Shown: positions 8,388 through 18,100 of the stretch, piece after piece | How positions within the stretch are numbered: position 1 is the stretch's first letter | Layout of the letters: the number at the start of each line of letters is the position of its first letter | Source: Pontiella sulfatireligans | Lineage (GTDB): Bacteria; Verrucomicrobiota; Kiritimatiellia; Kiritimatiellales; Pontiellaceae | Assembly (NCBI RefSeq): GCF_900890705.1 | Contig: NZ_CAAHFH010000002.1 | Span: 1,240,001-1,304,000, forward strand | DNA: 64,000 nt | Direction: 5' to 3' | Made by a program: the position numbers and the translations under genes | Notes under the pieces: generated by a model | The model's database searches: none | What the model saw: the letters and a program-made list of their open reading frames with translations, nothing else | What the model was told of the DNA's origin: nothing

Positions 8388-9903
8388 GAACCCCGCACTG
8401 GCGACATCCCGGCATGAACTTATCAAGTAAAAGAGGCAAAGGCCGGGCGAAGCAAGAAAATGTCTGAAAATACGCCCGAAAATGTGCCGACAGTGCATTG
8501 GCGTGCTGTTTTGCGGTTGCCGCCGGGTGTTTCGGGGCACGCGCCGCCATGAGCTTGAATATTTTCTTTAGATTGTAGCTGAGGCAGACGAGGCTCCATT
8601 CGGTTTCGGCTTTCTCCTTCCCCCTCATCGAGAAGCGGCGGAAGCCGAGCACTTCCTTGATAACCCCGAAAACGGGTTCGACGGTTTGCTTGCGCTGCTT
8701 GTAGAGCGCCTTCCCTTCGGGGCTCTTGAGACGGTAGGCCATCTGTTCCTTGATGGGTGCGCCAGGTGGCGGAGGGGTCGGCAGCGGTTGCTTCTCGAGG
8801 TCGGCAACGCTGACGTGGTGCGAGCCTTTGGCCATGGCGCTGTACACCGTCGGCCCGCCACCGGTTTCGGCGTCTTTGACGGCCTTCTCACTGTAGTAGC
8901 CGGTATCGGTCAATACGCTTTCCGGGGTGGCCGCTTCCTCAGGAATGCTTGCGAGAACAGGATTGAGCTGCTCTTTGTCATTGGGCGCATCGGTGACGAG
9001 CTGACCAACGATGAGATAGGTTTCGGTGTCTACGGCGGCCTGCGCGTTGTAGGCCTGTTCGAAGTGGCTGCCGTTGCCGGCCTTCATGATGCGGCTTTCG
9101 GGGTCGGTAAAATTGTATTGCTTCTTATCCGGCGGCTCTGCGGATGGAGGTTTAGGTTCTTTTCCCCGCGGTTTCTTGTTTTTACGCTTTTCCTCGAAGG
9201 CCGTTTTCTTCTCTTCGTACTCGGCCTGCTTTTGCTTGCGCTCCTCTTCGTAGCGCGCCTTGATCACTGCCCGGGCGTGCTTCAGGCTCTTGATGCGGTC
9301 TTCGCGCCGGACGATTTCGTCCGGGATGCTCAGCCCGTCATCAAGCGGGACGTTATCGACCTGCTCGGCTTTGGCGGCGAGTTGTTCGACTTCCTTGCGC
9401 AGCAGTTCGACCTGCTCGCCGGCATGCTTGTAGCTGACAGCGGAATGCTTGCTGGCACTGGCTTTGATCTTGGTGCCATCGACGCTCACGGTGCCGACCT
9501 TTTTGAGACCGGCGGTTTCCTGCGCCATGAGCAGCACCCGTACAAAAGCCTTTTCGAACAGCTCGCGGTTCGTGCGGCGAAAGGCACAGATCGTGTCATG
9601 ATCGGGATGCAGGCTGCCGCCGCAGATGTAGCGAACGATGACGTCCGACCAGGTCGCATCCTCGATCCCGCGCGAGGAGAAGCGGCCCGTGGCGTAGCAA
9701 TAGATCAGCAGAGTCAGCATCATGCGCGGCGGATACTGCTCGTCGCCGGTTCCCCGAAGGTTGAAGCGGAAGTCTCCAGCGGGAAGCCGGTCCACCGCAT
9801 CGATCAGGAAATGCACAATGTGCTTCTGAGGAATCCAGTCGCGCAGGTCTGGCGGAAGCAGCATCGGGGTGTCGCGGTCGAGGTTCTTGAGTCGTGTGGC
9901 CAT
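8368..9903 (-). CDS. IS1182-family transposase
   Basis: About 511 residues, the usual size for the family. The N-terminal DUF772-type region (LPPDLRDWIPQKHIVHFLI, then YPPRMMLTLLIYCYATG) is followed by a DDE domain with VSVDGTKIKASAS (first Asp), LTDTGYYSEKAV (second Asp) and a C-terminal EPVFGVIKEVLGFRRFSMRG block carrying the glutamate. These residues hold the metal ions that cut and join DNA. A charged Lys/Glu-rich insert interrupts the middle. I place the start at the ATG at 9903, preceded by AAGGAAG five bases upstream; the frame continues to a GTG at 9939 with no such site. The gene looks intact. A long open frame on the opposite strand is only its shadow. Confidence 0.93.
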   Translation of the reverse strand: MATRLKNLDRDTPMLLPPDLRDWIPQKHIVHFLIDAVDRLPAGDFRFNLRGTGDEQYPPRMMLTLLIYCYATGRFSSRGIEDATWSDVIVRYICGGSLHPDHDTICAFRRTNRELFEKAFVRVLLMAQETAGLKKVGTVSVDGTKIKASASKHSAVSYKHAGEQVELLRKEVEQLAAKAEQVDNVPLDDGLSIPDEIVRREDRIKSLKHARAVIKARYEEERKQKQAEYEEKKTAFEEKRKNKKPRGKEPKPPSAEPPDKKQYNFTDPESRIMKAGNGSHFEQAYNAQAAVDTETYLIVGQLVTDAPNDKEQLNPVLASIPEEAATPESVLTDTGYYSEKAVKDAETGGGPTVYSAMAKGSHHVSVADLEKQPLPTPPPPGAPIKEQMAYRLKSPEGKALYKQRKQTVEPVFGVIKEVLGFRRFSMRGKEKAETEWSLVCLSYNLKKIFKLMAARAPKHPAATAKQHANALSAHFRAYFQTFSCFARPLPLLLDKFMPGCRQCGVLTPTDC

Positions 9904-9972
9904 CACTTCCTTTTGGTTAAGACAGGCATAGACTGGCACAGTCTCATGAATATTGAAATATTATTCGCAAGC

Positions 9973-9992
9973 TAAGTCCGACAGACTGCTAG
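9973..9992. repeat. Right terminal inverted repeat of the IS element
   Basis: Reverse complement reads CTAGCAGTCTGTCGGACTTA, differing from the left end only at position 17 of the 20. Confidence 0.9.
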
Positions 9993-10046
9993 AAGGAAGT
10001 GCCCGTATACGAACGGTTCCAATCGATCAACTTTAATACATGGAGC

Positions 10047-11339
10047 CTATTCCAAGAAATGCCGATCTTGCTCTTCACGGAGCTGGTCGCACAGACGCCC
10101 CGCCGGCACATCGACATCGTCGAAGGCAATGGCGGCGTCCTTCGGAAGGTCGCGCTTAAGCACGCACCCTTCAGCCAATCCCTGAGGGAGGAGCCTTTCA
10201 GCCGTAGCTACCGGATAGTTTTCACACTGTCCATAAGTCATGTAGCCCCCGATGGCATCGATCGTTTCGCCGGCCTTAAGGTCAATCTTGGCGATGGCCA
10301 CGACATCCACCTTCGGACTTTGCGCCTGTAAAACCGCATCCCGAAAATCCACAGCCCGCGCCACGGAAAGCGGCACTTCAAAGTGGCATAGATGGTATGG
10401 CGTGTAAAAGCTGTAGAGAGGTCCTTTGCCAAGCTTGTAGAGGTCGAGTTTGTGCTTTTGTTTGGGGTCATCGTGCGTGGCCAGCACAAAGATGCCGGGT
10501 CCCGGCTTGGATTTTACAGTGTAGTCCACCACCCCGCCCAGAGCCCTGAGCCGCTCGACATCGTAACGCCCGGAGCGGCAAAGCTCGTCTACATGGCCGT
10601 CAAAATCGCCGCCGCGCATCCCGCGCATTTCAACCTGCATGCCCGTGGCATTGGCCACGCAGGCCTGCTCCATGGAAACTTTTGATCCATCAGCAAAACT
10701 GGTAACCATATATGGATTCTGGCCCCACTTCTTCGCAAACCCTTCTTGAGTGGTCGGGTTGCGATATTCATCCTGCAGGCCTTTTATATTTCCGCAAACG
10801 AGCGGTTCAAGACCGATGCCTTTAACAAAGCGCCACAGATTCATTTCTACGCCCGGCTGATCACCATCAGAAAGGGTATAGACGACTCCGGCCTGTCGCG
10901 CACGCTGATTCAGCACAGTGCCGACCGTGGCGTCCAATTCGGCATTCATCGATACCAGATGCTTTTTGTTTTCGAACGTTTTCAAGGCGAGTTCGGCTCC
11001 GAACTCCACAGCCCCTGTGGCGTCGATGATGGCATCGATGCCTTCGGCTTCACAGAGCAACAGCGCATTATCGGTAATGCTTAATCTGCCTGCCGCCATA
11101 GCATCCTGAAGTTCTCCAACCGAAGACACCTCGTCCAAGCGGCCAACGCCCGCCTTGTCGCACGCATCGATAGCATGGGACGGAGTTCGGTTGGCAATTG
11201 CGGCAACTTGCATGCCCGGCACCGAATTTGCAATTTGGTTTACTATGCCGGCTCCCATGGTACCTACACCAACGAGCCCGACCTTGATGGGATTCCCTTC
11301 CTCTTGCCGCTTTTTCAGCTGGGTATCAATAATTATCAT
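10047..11339 (-). CDS. NAD(P)-dependent oxidoreductase with C-terminal SAF domain (homoserine dehydrogenase-like)
   Basis: About 430 residues. The N-terminus is a Rossmann fold (VGLVGVGTMGAGIVNQI, about residues 20-36). A homoserine-dehydrogenase-like catalytic middle follows, and a SAF-type tail (IDLKAGETIDAIGGYMTYGQ, about 345-364) like those of sialic acid synthases and FlgA. Such proteins recur in LPS and capsule loci beside cytidylyltransferases; their substrate is generally unassigned, and an NAD(P)-linked step on an activated or branched sugar is inference. Its ATG overlaps the stop of the RmlC-like gene (ATGA, 11336-11339) with GGAGG upstream, so the two are coupled. It was probably followed directly by the lipoprotein gene before the IS element inserted. 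Confidence 0.8.
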   Translation of the reverse strand: MIIIDTQLKKRQEEGNPIKVGLVGVGTMGAGIVNQIANSVPGMQVAAIANRTPSHAIDACDKAGVGRLDEVSSVGELQDAMAAGRLSITDNALLLCEAEGIDAIIDATGAVEFGAELALKTFENKKHLVSMNAELDATVGTVLNQRARQAGVVYTLSDGDQPGVEMNLWRFVKGIGLEPLVCGNIKGLQDEYRNPTTQEGFAKKWGQNPYMVTSFADGSKVSMEQACVANATGMQVEMRGMRGGDFDGHVDELCRSGRYDVERLRALGGVVDYTVKSKPGPGIFVLATHDDPKQKHKLDLYKLGKGPLYSFYTPYHLCHFEVPLSVARAVDFRDAVLQAQSPKVDVVAIAKIDLKAGETIDAIGGYMTYGQCENYPVATAERLLPQGLAEGCVLKRDLPKDAAIAFDDVDVPAGRLCDQLREEQDRHFLE

Positions 11340-11875
11340 TTCGCTCCTCCGTCAAGCAAAGGCCAGTTTTTATCCTTGTCACTAATAACCTCAATGGGGG
11401 CCGGCCACTCTATTCCAAAGGCAGGATCATCATGGCGCAACCCGCGCTCGCAGGTTGGCGTGTAGAATTCGCCGACCATGTAGAAGGCCTGCGTATCCGG
11501 CTCCATCGTCAGAAACCCGTGGGCAAAATTGCCGGGCACATAGAGCATCTGCTGGTTTTCTGCAGTCAGTTCGATGCCAAAATGCTTTAGATAGGTAGGC
11601 GACTTCGGGCGCATGTCGATGATGACATCATAGAGGGCGCCTCGCACGCAACGCACCATCTTGGACTCGGCGGCTGGATCAACCTGATAGTGCATGCCGC
11701 GCATTGTGCCGGCATCCTTGTTGAACGAGGTGTTGCACTGGGCAATCGTCGGGTCAATGCCATGGTCTTCGAATTCCTTGCGGCAGAACGCGCGCGCAAA
11801 GTATCCCCGGTCATCGCCCAGCCGGTTCAGCGAAATCACCCAGGCATCCTTAAGAGGGGTCGGTTCAAATTTCAT
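11336..11875 (-). CDS. rfbC: RmlC-like dTDP-4-dehydrorhamnose 3,5-epimerase family protein
   Basis: At 179 residues this matches RmlC/RfbC. It has the cupin core with GTMRGMHYQ (H62 is the expected base), then VRCVRGALYDVIIDMR, and VPGNFAHGFLTME with the later tyrosine in QAFYMVGEFY. RmlC enzymes epimerise carbons 3 and 5 of a 4-keto-6-deoxy sugar nucleotide. No RmlA, RmlB or RmlD is present here; the partner instead is a cytidylyltransferase, so the substrate is more likely a CDP-linked keto sugar (inference). It lies 18 bases after rfbF and overlaps the SAF-domain gene by 4 bases. Symbol is by family; substrate is unproven. Confidence 0.85.
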   Translation of the reverse strand: MKFEPTPLKDAWVISLNRLGDDRGYFARAFCRKEFEDHGIDPTIAQCNTSFNKDAGTMRGMHYQVDPAAESKMVRCVRGALYDVIIDMRPKSPTYLKHFGIELTAENQQMLYVPGNFAHGFLTMEPDTQAFYMVGEFYTPTCERGLRHDDPAFGIEWPAPIEVISDKDKNWPLLDGGAK

Positions 11876-11893
11876 CGTGATGCGTCTCCGTTG

Positions 11894-12670
11894 TTAGTTC
11901 CAAACTTTCCACGGCGCCGTTCCAGACGACCAGTGGTCTTCGAGCAGATGCTTGTCGCGCAACGTATCCATCGGGTGCCAGAAACCGAAGTGGCGGTAGG
12001 CCCCCAACTGACCATCTTTAGCCAGCCGCTGCAATGGAGATTGTTCCCAAGGCTCTGCATCAGAGTCGATGTATTCTATCACCTTGGGTTCAAGCACAAA
12101 AAACCCGCCATTGATCCAGGCGCCGTCCCCTTGCGGCTTTTCGTGGAAGTTGCGGATCGTCTTTTCTTCAGGATGCAGGCTGAACGCACCGAAGCGTCCC
12201 GGGGGCTTAATCGCCGCCATGGTAGCCAACAGCCCCTGCTCCTTGTGGAACTCAATCTCGGCCGCAATGTCGATGTCCGAAACGCCGTCCCCATAGGTCA
12301 TGCAAAAGGTTTCATTATCCAAATAATCCTGAACCCGGCGCAACCGCCCGCCGGTCATGCTTTCGGTTCCCGTATCGACGCAGGTCACCCTCCATGGCTC
12401 GGCTTCTGTGCGATGCACTTCAATGGAATTGGTTCCTAAATCAAATGTTACGTCGGAATGAGAGAGAAACATTTTAGAAAAATACTCTTTTATCATCCCG
12501 CCTTTGTACCCGCATGCCACGACGAATTCATTAATTCCATGGTGGGCGTATATTTTCATGATATGCCACAAAATCGGCTCTGATCCGATTTCGACCATGG
12601 GCTTGGGCCGCACCGCGCTTTCTTCGCTGATGCGGGTTCCAAATCCTCCTGCCAAAATAACAGCCTTCAT
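11894..12670 (-). CDS. rfbF: Glucose-1-phosphate cytidylyltransferase
   Basis: The 258 residues match RfbF/DdhA in length and motifs. The nucleotide-binding loop GGFGTRISEESAVRPKPM spans residues 8-25, then IGSEPILWHIMKIYAHHG and CMTYGDGVSDIDI, where the aspartate binds metal. The enzyme makes CDP-glucose from CTP and glucose-1-phosphate, the entry to CDP-3,6-dideoxyhexoses and some branched sugars. The usual next enzyme, CDP-glucose 4,6-dehydratase (RfbG), is absent from the window; the SDR at 14094-15143 may replace it or RfbG may lie elsewhere. Its ATG overlaps the LhgO stop (ATGA, 12667-12670). Confidence 0.93.
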   Translation of the reverse strand: MKAVILAGGFGTRISEESAVRPKPMVEIGSEPILWHIMKIYAHHGINEFVVACGYKGGMIKEYFSKMFLSHSDVTFDLGTNSIEVHRTEAEPWRVTCVDTGTESMTGGRLRRVQDYLDNETFCMTYGDGVSDIDIAAEIEFHKEQGLLATMAAIKPPGRFGAFSLHPEEKTIRNFHEKPQGDGAWINGGFFVLEPKVIEYIDSDAEPWEQSPLQRLAKDGQLGAYRHFGFWHPMDTLRDKHLLEDHWSSGTAPWKVWN

Positions 12671-13893
12671 TCCTTGCCTGCCTTTCTCAATTTATTGCTC
12701 TGCATCTTTTCCATCTCATCCACCATGTAATTGGTGAACGGTATGGAGCACGTCCACCCCGGCGACACCGCATTGAGCACATGGAACGATTTGGTATTGC
12801 CCTCGAACACAAAATCCATCTCCAGGCTTTTCTTCTCTAGATTGAGCAATTGCGCGCGAATACCGGACGGCCCCCATTTTTTGAGCGTGGAAGGTTCCAG
12901 CCCCGTGGCCAGTTCCTGCGACAGCTCAACTAAATGGGCGCGGTTGTATTTGCGCAACTCCTCGCACGCAAGGCGACGGAAGTCAAAGTCGGCCTTAAGC
13001 ATCAATTGCGTTCCGAGGCTTGCAGTCTGGAAAAACTCTCCGAAATCGAAGTTTTCCATGCCTTTATATTGCTCACGCCAAAATGCAGGAATGGCAGTGG
13101 GACCAATCTTGTGATGTCCGTCAACCGTCACGGTTACATGCACGCCGAGGAACGGATTCTTCAGGTTCGGTACGGGATAGATATTGGTCTTGAAACTGCC
13201 AACGGGCTCATTGGACTTGAGGTAGAGCCCTTTGAACGGGAGGATCGCATAGTTTTTCCCAAACCCAAAACTATGGGCTACTTGGTCGGCATAGAGTCCG
13301 GCGGCATTGACAACGTACCCCGCATCAAACTCCAAGCTTTTCGTCCAAACCCTGTTGCCTTCACACCTCACGAATGGTTCCGAACAATGAAACTCAATGC
13401 CGAGCTCTTCAGCATCTTTTTTAAATGAATCCAATACCGGAACCGGATTGGCCGTTGCGGTATTCGGACTCCACAACGCGTATTGACAGGTCTTTACGCG
13501 CGGCTCGATCTCTTGGGCATCCTTTTCAGTGATCTTGACCAGATCCACTCCGTTGGCGTGGCCGCGCTGGAGCAGTTCGTCGAGCGTTGAAAGCTCCGAT
13601 TCATCTTTGGCCACCACCAGCTTGCCGCACTCGTTCAGCGGAATTTTACGGTCGCGAATATAGTTCTTCATCGCAATGTTTCCATCGCGGGTGAAGCGGG
13701 CCTTGAGGCTGTTGGAGGTGTAGTAGAAGCCGGAGTGCACCACCCCGCTGTTTCGCCCACTTCCGTGCAGCCCCAGCTGCGGCTCCTTGTCCACCACGCA
13801 AATGGATGCACCGGGATTGCGGCGTTTCAGGTGCAGCGCCATATTCACTCCGATGATGCCTCCGCCAATAATTAAATAATCGATTGGTTTCAT
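12667..13893 (-). CDS. lhgO: L-2-hydroxyglutarate oxidase (LhgO-like FAD enzyme)
   Basis: This 408-residue FAD protein of the DAO family opens with the dinucleotide fold DYLIIGGGIIGVNMALHL and carries the LhgO-typical LHGSGRNSGVVHSGFYY block at about 43-59. LhgO oxidises L-2-hydroxyglutarate to 2-oxoglutarate and passes electrons to the membrane quinone pool. Placement inside a CDP-sugar gene block is odd; it may act here on a hydroxy-acid group of a sugar or decoration, but that is inference. It overlaps a 64-codon frame upstream and rfbF downstream, each by an ATGA, so translation is coupled across this stretch. Motifs and length give no sign of decay. Confidence 0.85.
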   Translation of the reverse strand: MKPIDYLIIGGGIIGVNMALHLKRRNPGASICVVDKEPQLGLHGSGRNSGVVHSGFYYTSNSLKARFTRDGNIAMKNYIRDRKIPLNECGKLVVAKDESELSTLDELLQRGHANGVDLVKITEKDAQEIEPRVKTCQYALWSPNTATANPVPVLDSFKKDAEELGIEFHCSEPFVRCEGNRVWTKSLEFDAGYVVNAAGLYADQVAHSFGFGKNYAILPFKGLYLKSNEPVGSFKTNIYPVPNLKNPFLGVHVTVTVDGHHKIGPTAIPAFWREQYKGMENFDFGEFFQTASLGTQLMLKADFDFRRLACEELRKYNRAHLVELSQELATGLEPSTLKKWGPSGIRAQLLNLEKKSLEMDFVFEGNTKSFHVLNAVSPGWTCSIPFTNYMVDEMEKMQSNKLRKAGKE

Positions 13894-14084
13894 AATTTAA
13901 GCCTTCCTGAAACTGCGTACCGGCCGCCGCCTATCAAATTATTCCGCTTGATGCAGTCAACAACAAGTTCGGGAATCGCTGCGATAAAAGCGGCCGCACC
14001 CCGTTGCCCGTGATGCTGCGATGGAATGGATAGAGACGCTCCACCAACCCACAGCTCGCATCCTATATCAACTGTACTTTTCAC
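13890..14084 (-). CDS. Unrecognised 64-codon frame in the sugar block, possibly a gene remnant
   Basis: This short frame fills almost all of the 200 bases between the SDR and LhgO genes. It begins with GTG 9 bases after the SDR stop, and its TGA overlaps the LhgO ATG (ATGA), the same arrangement used by its neighbours. The C-terminal two thirds (GAAAFIAAIPELVVDCIKRN at about 30-49) look protein-like, whereas the first 28 residues do not. No convincing ribosome site precedes the GTG. It may be the 3' remnant of a larger lost gene of the pathway, or chance. I cannot assign a function. Confidence 0.35.
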   Translation of the reverse strand: MKSTVDIGCELWVGGASLSIPSQHHGQRGAAAFIAAIPELVVDCIKRNNLIGGGRYAVSGRLKL

Positions 14085-14093
14085 GGCCTGTTT

Positions 14094-15143
14094 TTACCCC
14101 ACTACCCACTCCAAATTATCGTCAAGCTTGCCGGTCGCCCGCAGGCGCGCCAATGTCTTGAGCCGGATGAACTGCGATTCCCGGAATTCCGGATCGCTAA
14201 ACCCCATTTCACCCAGATTTTCCTTTAGATCGCGAATGGTGCTTTCTAAATCCCAAATCGGTTGGTGGTCTGGAGCGAGCTCCTTGAACAGGTCGAAGTT
14301 GACGCAATACGAGCGCTTATCCGGCGGGGCGTCGGCATTCACGCTAACGGCAACACCGGGGATCTGGTCCGCCACAGCTTCGGCCAGCGGCTTGATCTGG
14401 TAGTTCCATTCGTTGGATCCGGTGTTGACCGCCAAAAAAGCACCCCCTTGTTGCTGGTGGCGCGTAATGCTCCATTCGAATGCGCGGGCCATATCCTTCG
14501 TATTGATCATCGGGCGCCACGGAGTGCCGTCACTGAGAATTTCGATATTTTTGTTCACAATGGCACCGGCCACGAAATCATTGAGCACCAAATCCAGACG
14601 GATGCGGTCGGTAAAGCCGCAGGCGGTTGCAAAGCGATGGCAGGTGACGGTGAAGCTATCGTCCGCCAACGCCTCCAATTCCAATTCTGCCGCAATCTTG
14701 GACCGAGCATACGCAGTTAAAGGATTGAGTTCGTCGTCCTCCTTCTTGGGGGCGTCGCCACCTGCGCCATAGACGCTGCAACTTGAAGCAAAGACAAAAT
14801 TCTTCACCCCTTTTCGCTTACACATTTCTGCAAGCCGAACGGCGGAACGGTAGTTGACCTCCAAGGTCACTTCCTCAAACTCCTTCCCCATCGGATCATT
14901 GGAAATGGCCGCAAGGTCCACCACGGCATCGACGCCTTCCAGCAGCTCTTCTGGGAAGGTGCGCACATCCCCAAACACCTGGCGGTTGAGCTTCACCTCC
15001 GGAAGGCATGGCGCATTGCTCAGGCCATGGGCAAAATATCCTATATCAAAACCTATCAGCTCCGCATCCGCGAAACTCGATCTGAACTGCTTGACCACGC
15101 TGGGGCCGATATACCCCATATTGCCCACAATTATAATTTTCAT
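14094..15143 (-). CDS. NAD-dependent epimerase/dehydratase (extended SDR)
   Basis: The 349-residue extended short-chain dehydrogenase starts with the Rossmann motif VGNMGYIG (glycines at 7, 10 and 13). It has ASSCSVYG at about 119-126 and the catalytic YARSK with Y145 and K149. A late WRPMINTKDMARAFEW segment matches the family pattern for binding the sugar nucleotide. Enzymes of this kind do 4,6-dehydration, epimerisation or decarboxylation of NDP-sugars; which one cannot be told from motifs. Next to rfbF, a CDP-sugar is a plausible substrate. Its ATG overlaps the start-side neighbour: the last four bases of the NRPS gene form ATGA (15140-15143). Confidence 0.85.
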   Translation of the reverse strand: MKIIIVGNMGYIGPSVVKQFRSSFADAELIGFDIGYFAHGLSNAPCLPEVKLNRQVFGDVRTFPEELLEGVDAVVDLAAISNDPMGKEFEEVTLEVNYRSAVRLAEMCKRKGVKNFVFASSCSVYGAGGDAPKKEDDELNPLTAYARSKIAAELELEALADDSFTVTCHRFATACGFTDRIRLDLVLNDFVAGAIVNKNIEILSDGTPWRPMINTKDMARAFEWSITRHQQQGGAFLAVNTGSNEWNYQIKPLAEAVADQIPGVAVSVNADAPPDKRSYCVNFDLFKELAPDHQPIWDLESTIRDLKENLGEMGFSDPEFRESQFIRLKTLARLRATGKLDDNLEWVVG

Positions 15144-18100
15144 AACGATGCATTCTCCTGCTTGCTTTTATGTTTGTCTAAATGTTTCTTGGCAATTTCC
15201 GCGACGACGGGATGGTTCAGCGGATCATTATGCCCGCCCCCGACCACATGTCCCTCGAAATGCCCTTCGCAGAGTTCCCCAAATCCCATGAAACAATCAT
15301 CCCACCAGCCACTCAGCGACATCTCCCGGCCCAAAGAGCAATGTGACCGGAAATATAAAACATCGCCCTGATATGCATTAGGCCGATATCCTTTCGCCGC
15401 CCGGACCAAACAGACCATAGCGTGCAATGGACGATGCTCGATCGACACTTTTCGCCCTCGCACCAAATCCAACTGGATGCGCACCAAATTCGGAAGCAGC
15501 CGGCCTGTCCGCACCAACAACACCATCAAGGGAATGCTTTTAATCCATTCTACTAAACCCGGTGCCGAATGTTCAGGCAAGCTTCCGGCGCTTTGGCCCT
15601 CAAGTGCCCGGGTGTGCAAATCCCGAACCATCTGACCATAGGCTTCATAAGTTGCAGGAGCAAGCGCCGGTTCAAATGAACGGTATTTGACAGAGTTAAG
15701 ATTTGGACAATCGGAAACGATGATGGGCCCTTCGATGCCGATGCCCTTTTCCCGAAGCCGGTGAGCCATCTCAATTGCAATCAGCCCCCCAATACAATGC
15801 CCCCCCATGTGATAAGACTCTTGAGGGTTGAACGCAAGGAGTTCCCGTCTATACACTTCTGCCATTTCTGCAATGGTCGTTTCACCAGGCTGACCATCCC
15901 AGCCCGACCACTGAAAGGCATAGACAGGATGGCGCTCCCCCAGGTTGCTAATGAACTCGGAAAAAATCAAAACATTCCCCGCTCCGCCATGGACCAGAAC
16001 AAGCGGGATCTCCCCTTCATTGCCCCGCTGAAGAATCTGCAGCGACCGATAGCGGGAGAGATCGGGCGAATCGCCCTCGCCTCCTCCATCGATCAACTGC
16101 GCCAGTTCTGCTATCGAAGAGGCATTCGCCAGTGTGGCAAGAGGAAAATCCTTGCCAAAATTTTGCTGAATTCTAAGGAACAGGGTCACCGCCCTCAGCG
16201 AATCCCCGCCCAGCTCAAAGAAACTGATATCGCGCGGCACAACCTCCAGCCCAAGCAGCACCTTTAAAATTTCGGCCAAACGAGATTCCGTGGTGGATCT
16301 ATAATTTGTATCTCCTGAGCTAAATCCAGGCATTCTGGCAGCAGGCTTTGGCAGGGATTTTCGGTCAAGCTTACCGCTAGGGGTATAGCTCCATTCCGCC
16401 ACTGGAACCAAAACAGACGGCACCATATAGTCGGGCAGTTTTTCATATGCAAATTTTTCAAGATCGGCCAAGGGGAAGGTTTCAGGATCCTCAACCTTCA
16501 CAAATCCGGCGAGCCATTTCCCGCGCACATCATCCTCGTAGAGCACCGTAACCGCCTGTTCCACCCCGGCAAACGAACTCAGCGCCACATCGATATCCTG
16601 CAATTCGATCCGATAACCCCGCAGCTTTATTTGGTTATCAACCCGGCCAATAAATCCGATGGTTCCATCTTTGTTCCAGTAGACCAAATCGCCGGTTTTG
16701 TACATCCGCGCCCCCGGCTTGACACTGAAAGGGTCATCCAGAAAACGTTCGGCGGTCAGGTCTGGCCGGTTTGCATAACCGCGCGCCACGCCATCGCCTC
16801 CGACATATAATTCGCCGGGAACGCCAACCGGCAACGGCCGTAAAAAGCGGTCGAGAACATAGCACGTGGAATTTCCAATCGGCCGTCCGATCGGAATCGG
16901 CTTCGCTGGATCAAATGAGTTCCGGTCAAAGGCATAGGTGGTTGAGAACGTGGTGTTTTCAGTCGGCCCGTAGCCATTGACAAGCCGCAGGTTTGGCAAT
17001 TCGCGAAGCGCCTTTTTCACATGCCATGGAGAAAGCGCTTCGCCGCCGGCGAGCAGATACTCCACAGGCGCTAGGATTTCCGGTGATGCAGCAACGGCTA
17101 GATTGAAAAGCGCGGCCGTCATCCAAAATGTATTAACCCGGTTTGAGACCAGTAAACGCCCAATGGTTTCGAGGGTCGGAATTCGTTCAGCGCATAGCAC
17201 GCACGTGCCCCCGTGCAATAACGCGCCCCATATCTCGAAGGTGGAGGCGTCGAACGAGGCCGAGGCCATGTGCAGGATCACGGTATCAGAACCAAAAGGG
17301 ATATAATCCACGCCAAACAGCAAACGGACAATCCCTCGATGCACCACCTCCACTCCCTTGGGGCGCCCGGTGGAGCCGGAGGTATACATTACATAGGCAA
17401 GTGAGTCCGGGGAGCATTCACCGGAAGAAGGATTCCCGACAGGAAGAGTTTGCAAGCTATTCCCAACGGAATCAAGGAACACCATGGGTGCATCGCATGA
17501 ATCCGTGACCCTACCCCCCTGAACAGAGTGAGTGAGGATGGCGGCAGGCTCTGCATCTTCTAGCATTTGGGAAAGGCGTTCGGCGGGAGAACCGGCATCG
17601 AGCGGTATGTAAGCCGCACCGGCTTTTAGAATCGCAAGGAAGGCGACTATTTGCTCAACGCCGCGTTCAAGAAAGACCGCCACCCCTTGGCCGGGCTTGA
17701 TGCCTGTGGCAGTCAGGTAGTGCGCCAAACGGTTTGCTCGCACATTTAACTCTTTATAGGTCACCTCCTGCGATTCAAACACAAGCGCAGCCGCATCGGG
17801 GCGCTCGGCAACTTGCCGTTCAAAAAGCGCCTGCATCGTAGCTTCGGGATATGGGGTTGGAGCAGGGTTCCATGACCGGATCAAGGTGTCGCGCTCATCC
17901 GCCTTGAGAAAGGAAAGCTCCCGCACAATGGCCGAGCCATTCTCTGAAAGCGCCGCAAGCAGGCGCTCAAGATGGCTGGATACTTGAGACAGGGTCTCGG
18001 CGGAGAAACCCCCTGCCCCGCGAATCTCAATCTCATGTTCCGGGCTCTGGAATATGGCGCTTTTAAACAGCACTTGCCCCGCTGGAACCCCAAGCAGCTG

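Larger units (their letters stand above)
8368..9992 (-). mobile_element. IS1182-family-like insertion sequence, complete
   Basis: The element carries one transposase gene and ends in inverted repeats: 5'-CTAGCAGTCTGTCGGAGTTA at 8368-8387 matches the reverse complement of 9973-9992 with one mismatch in 20. The outermost CTAG is palindromic, so it may be a 4-base target duplication (element then 8372-9988) or part of the repeat. It sits between the SAF-domain oxidoreductase gene and the lipoprotein/AlgI/AlgJ genes. Without it, those genes would be only about 106 bases apart on the same strand. The intact gene and well-matched ends suggest recent arrival. Confidence 0.9.

Noticed and set aside
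8686..9975. 429-codon open frame on the + strand
   Set aside because: It lies wholly opposite the transposase gene, whose motifs and ribosome site are clear; the frame is a GC-rich shadow.
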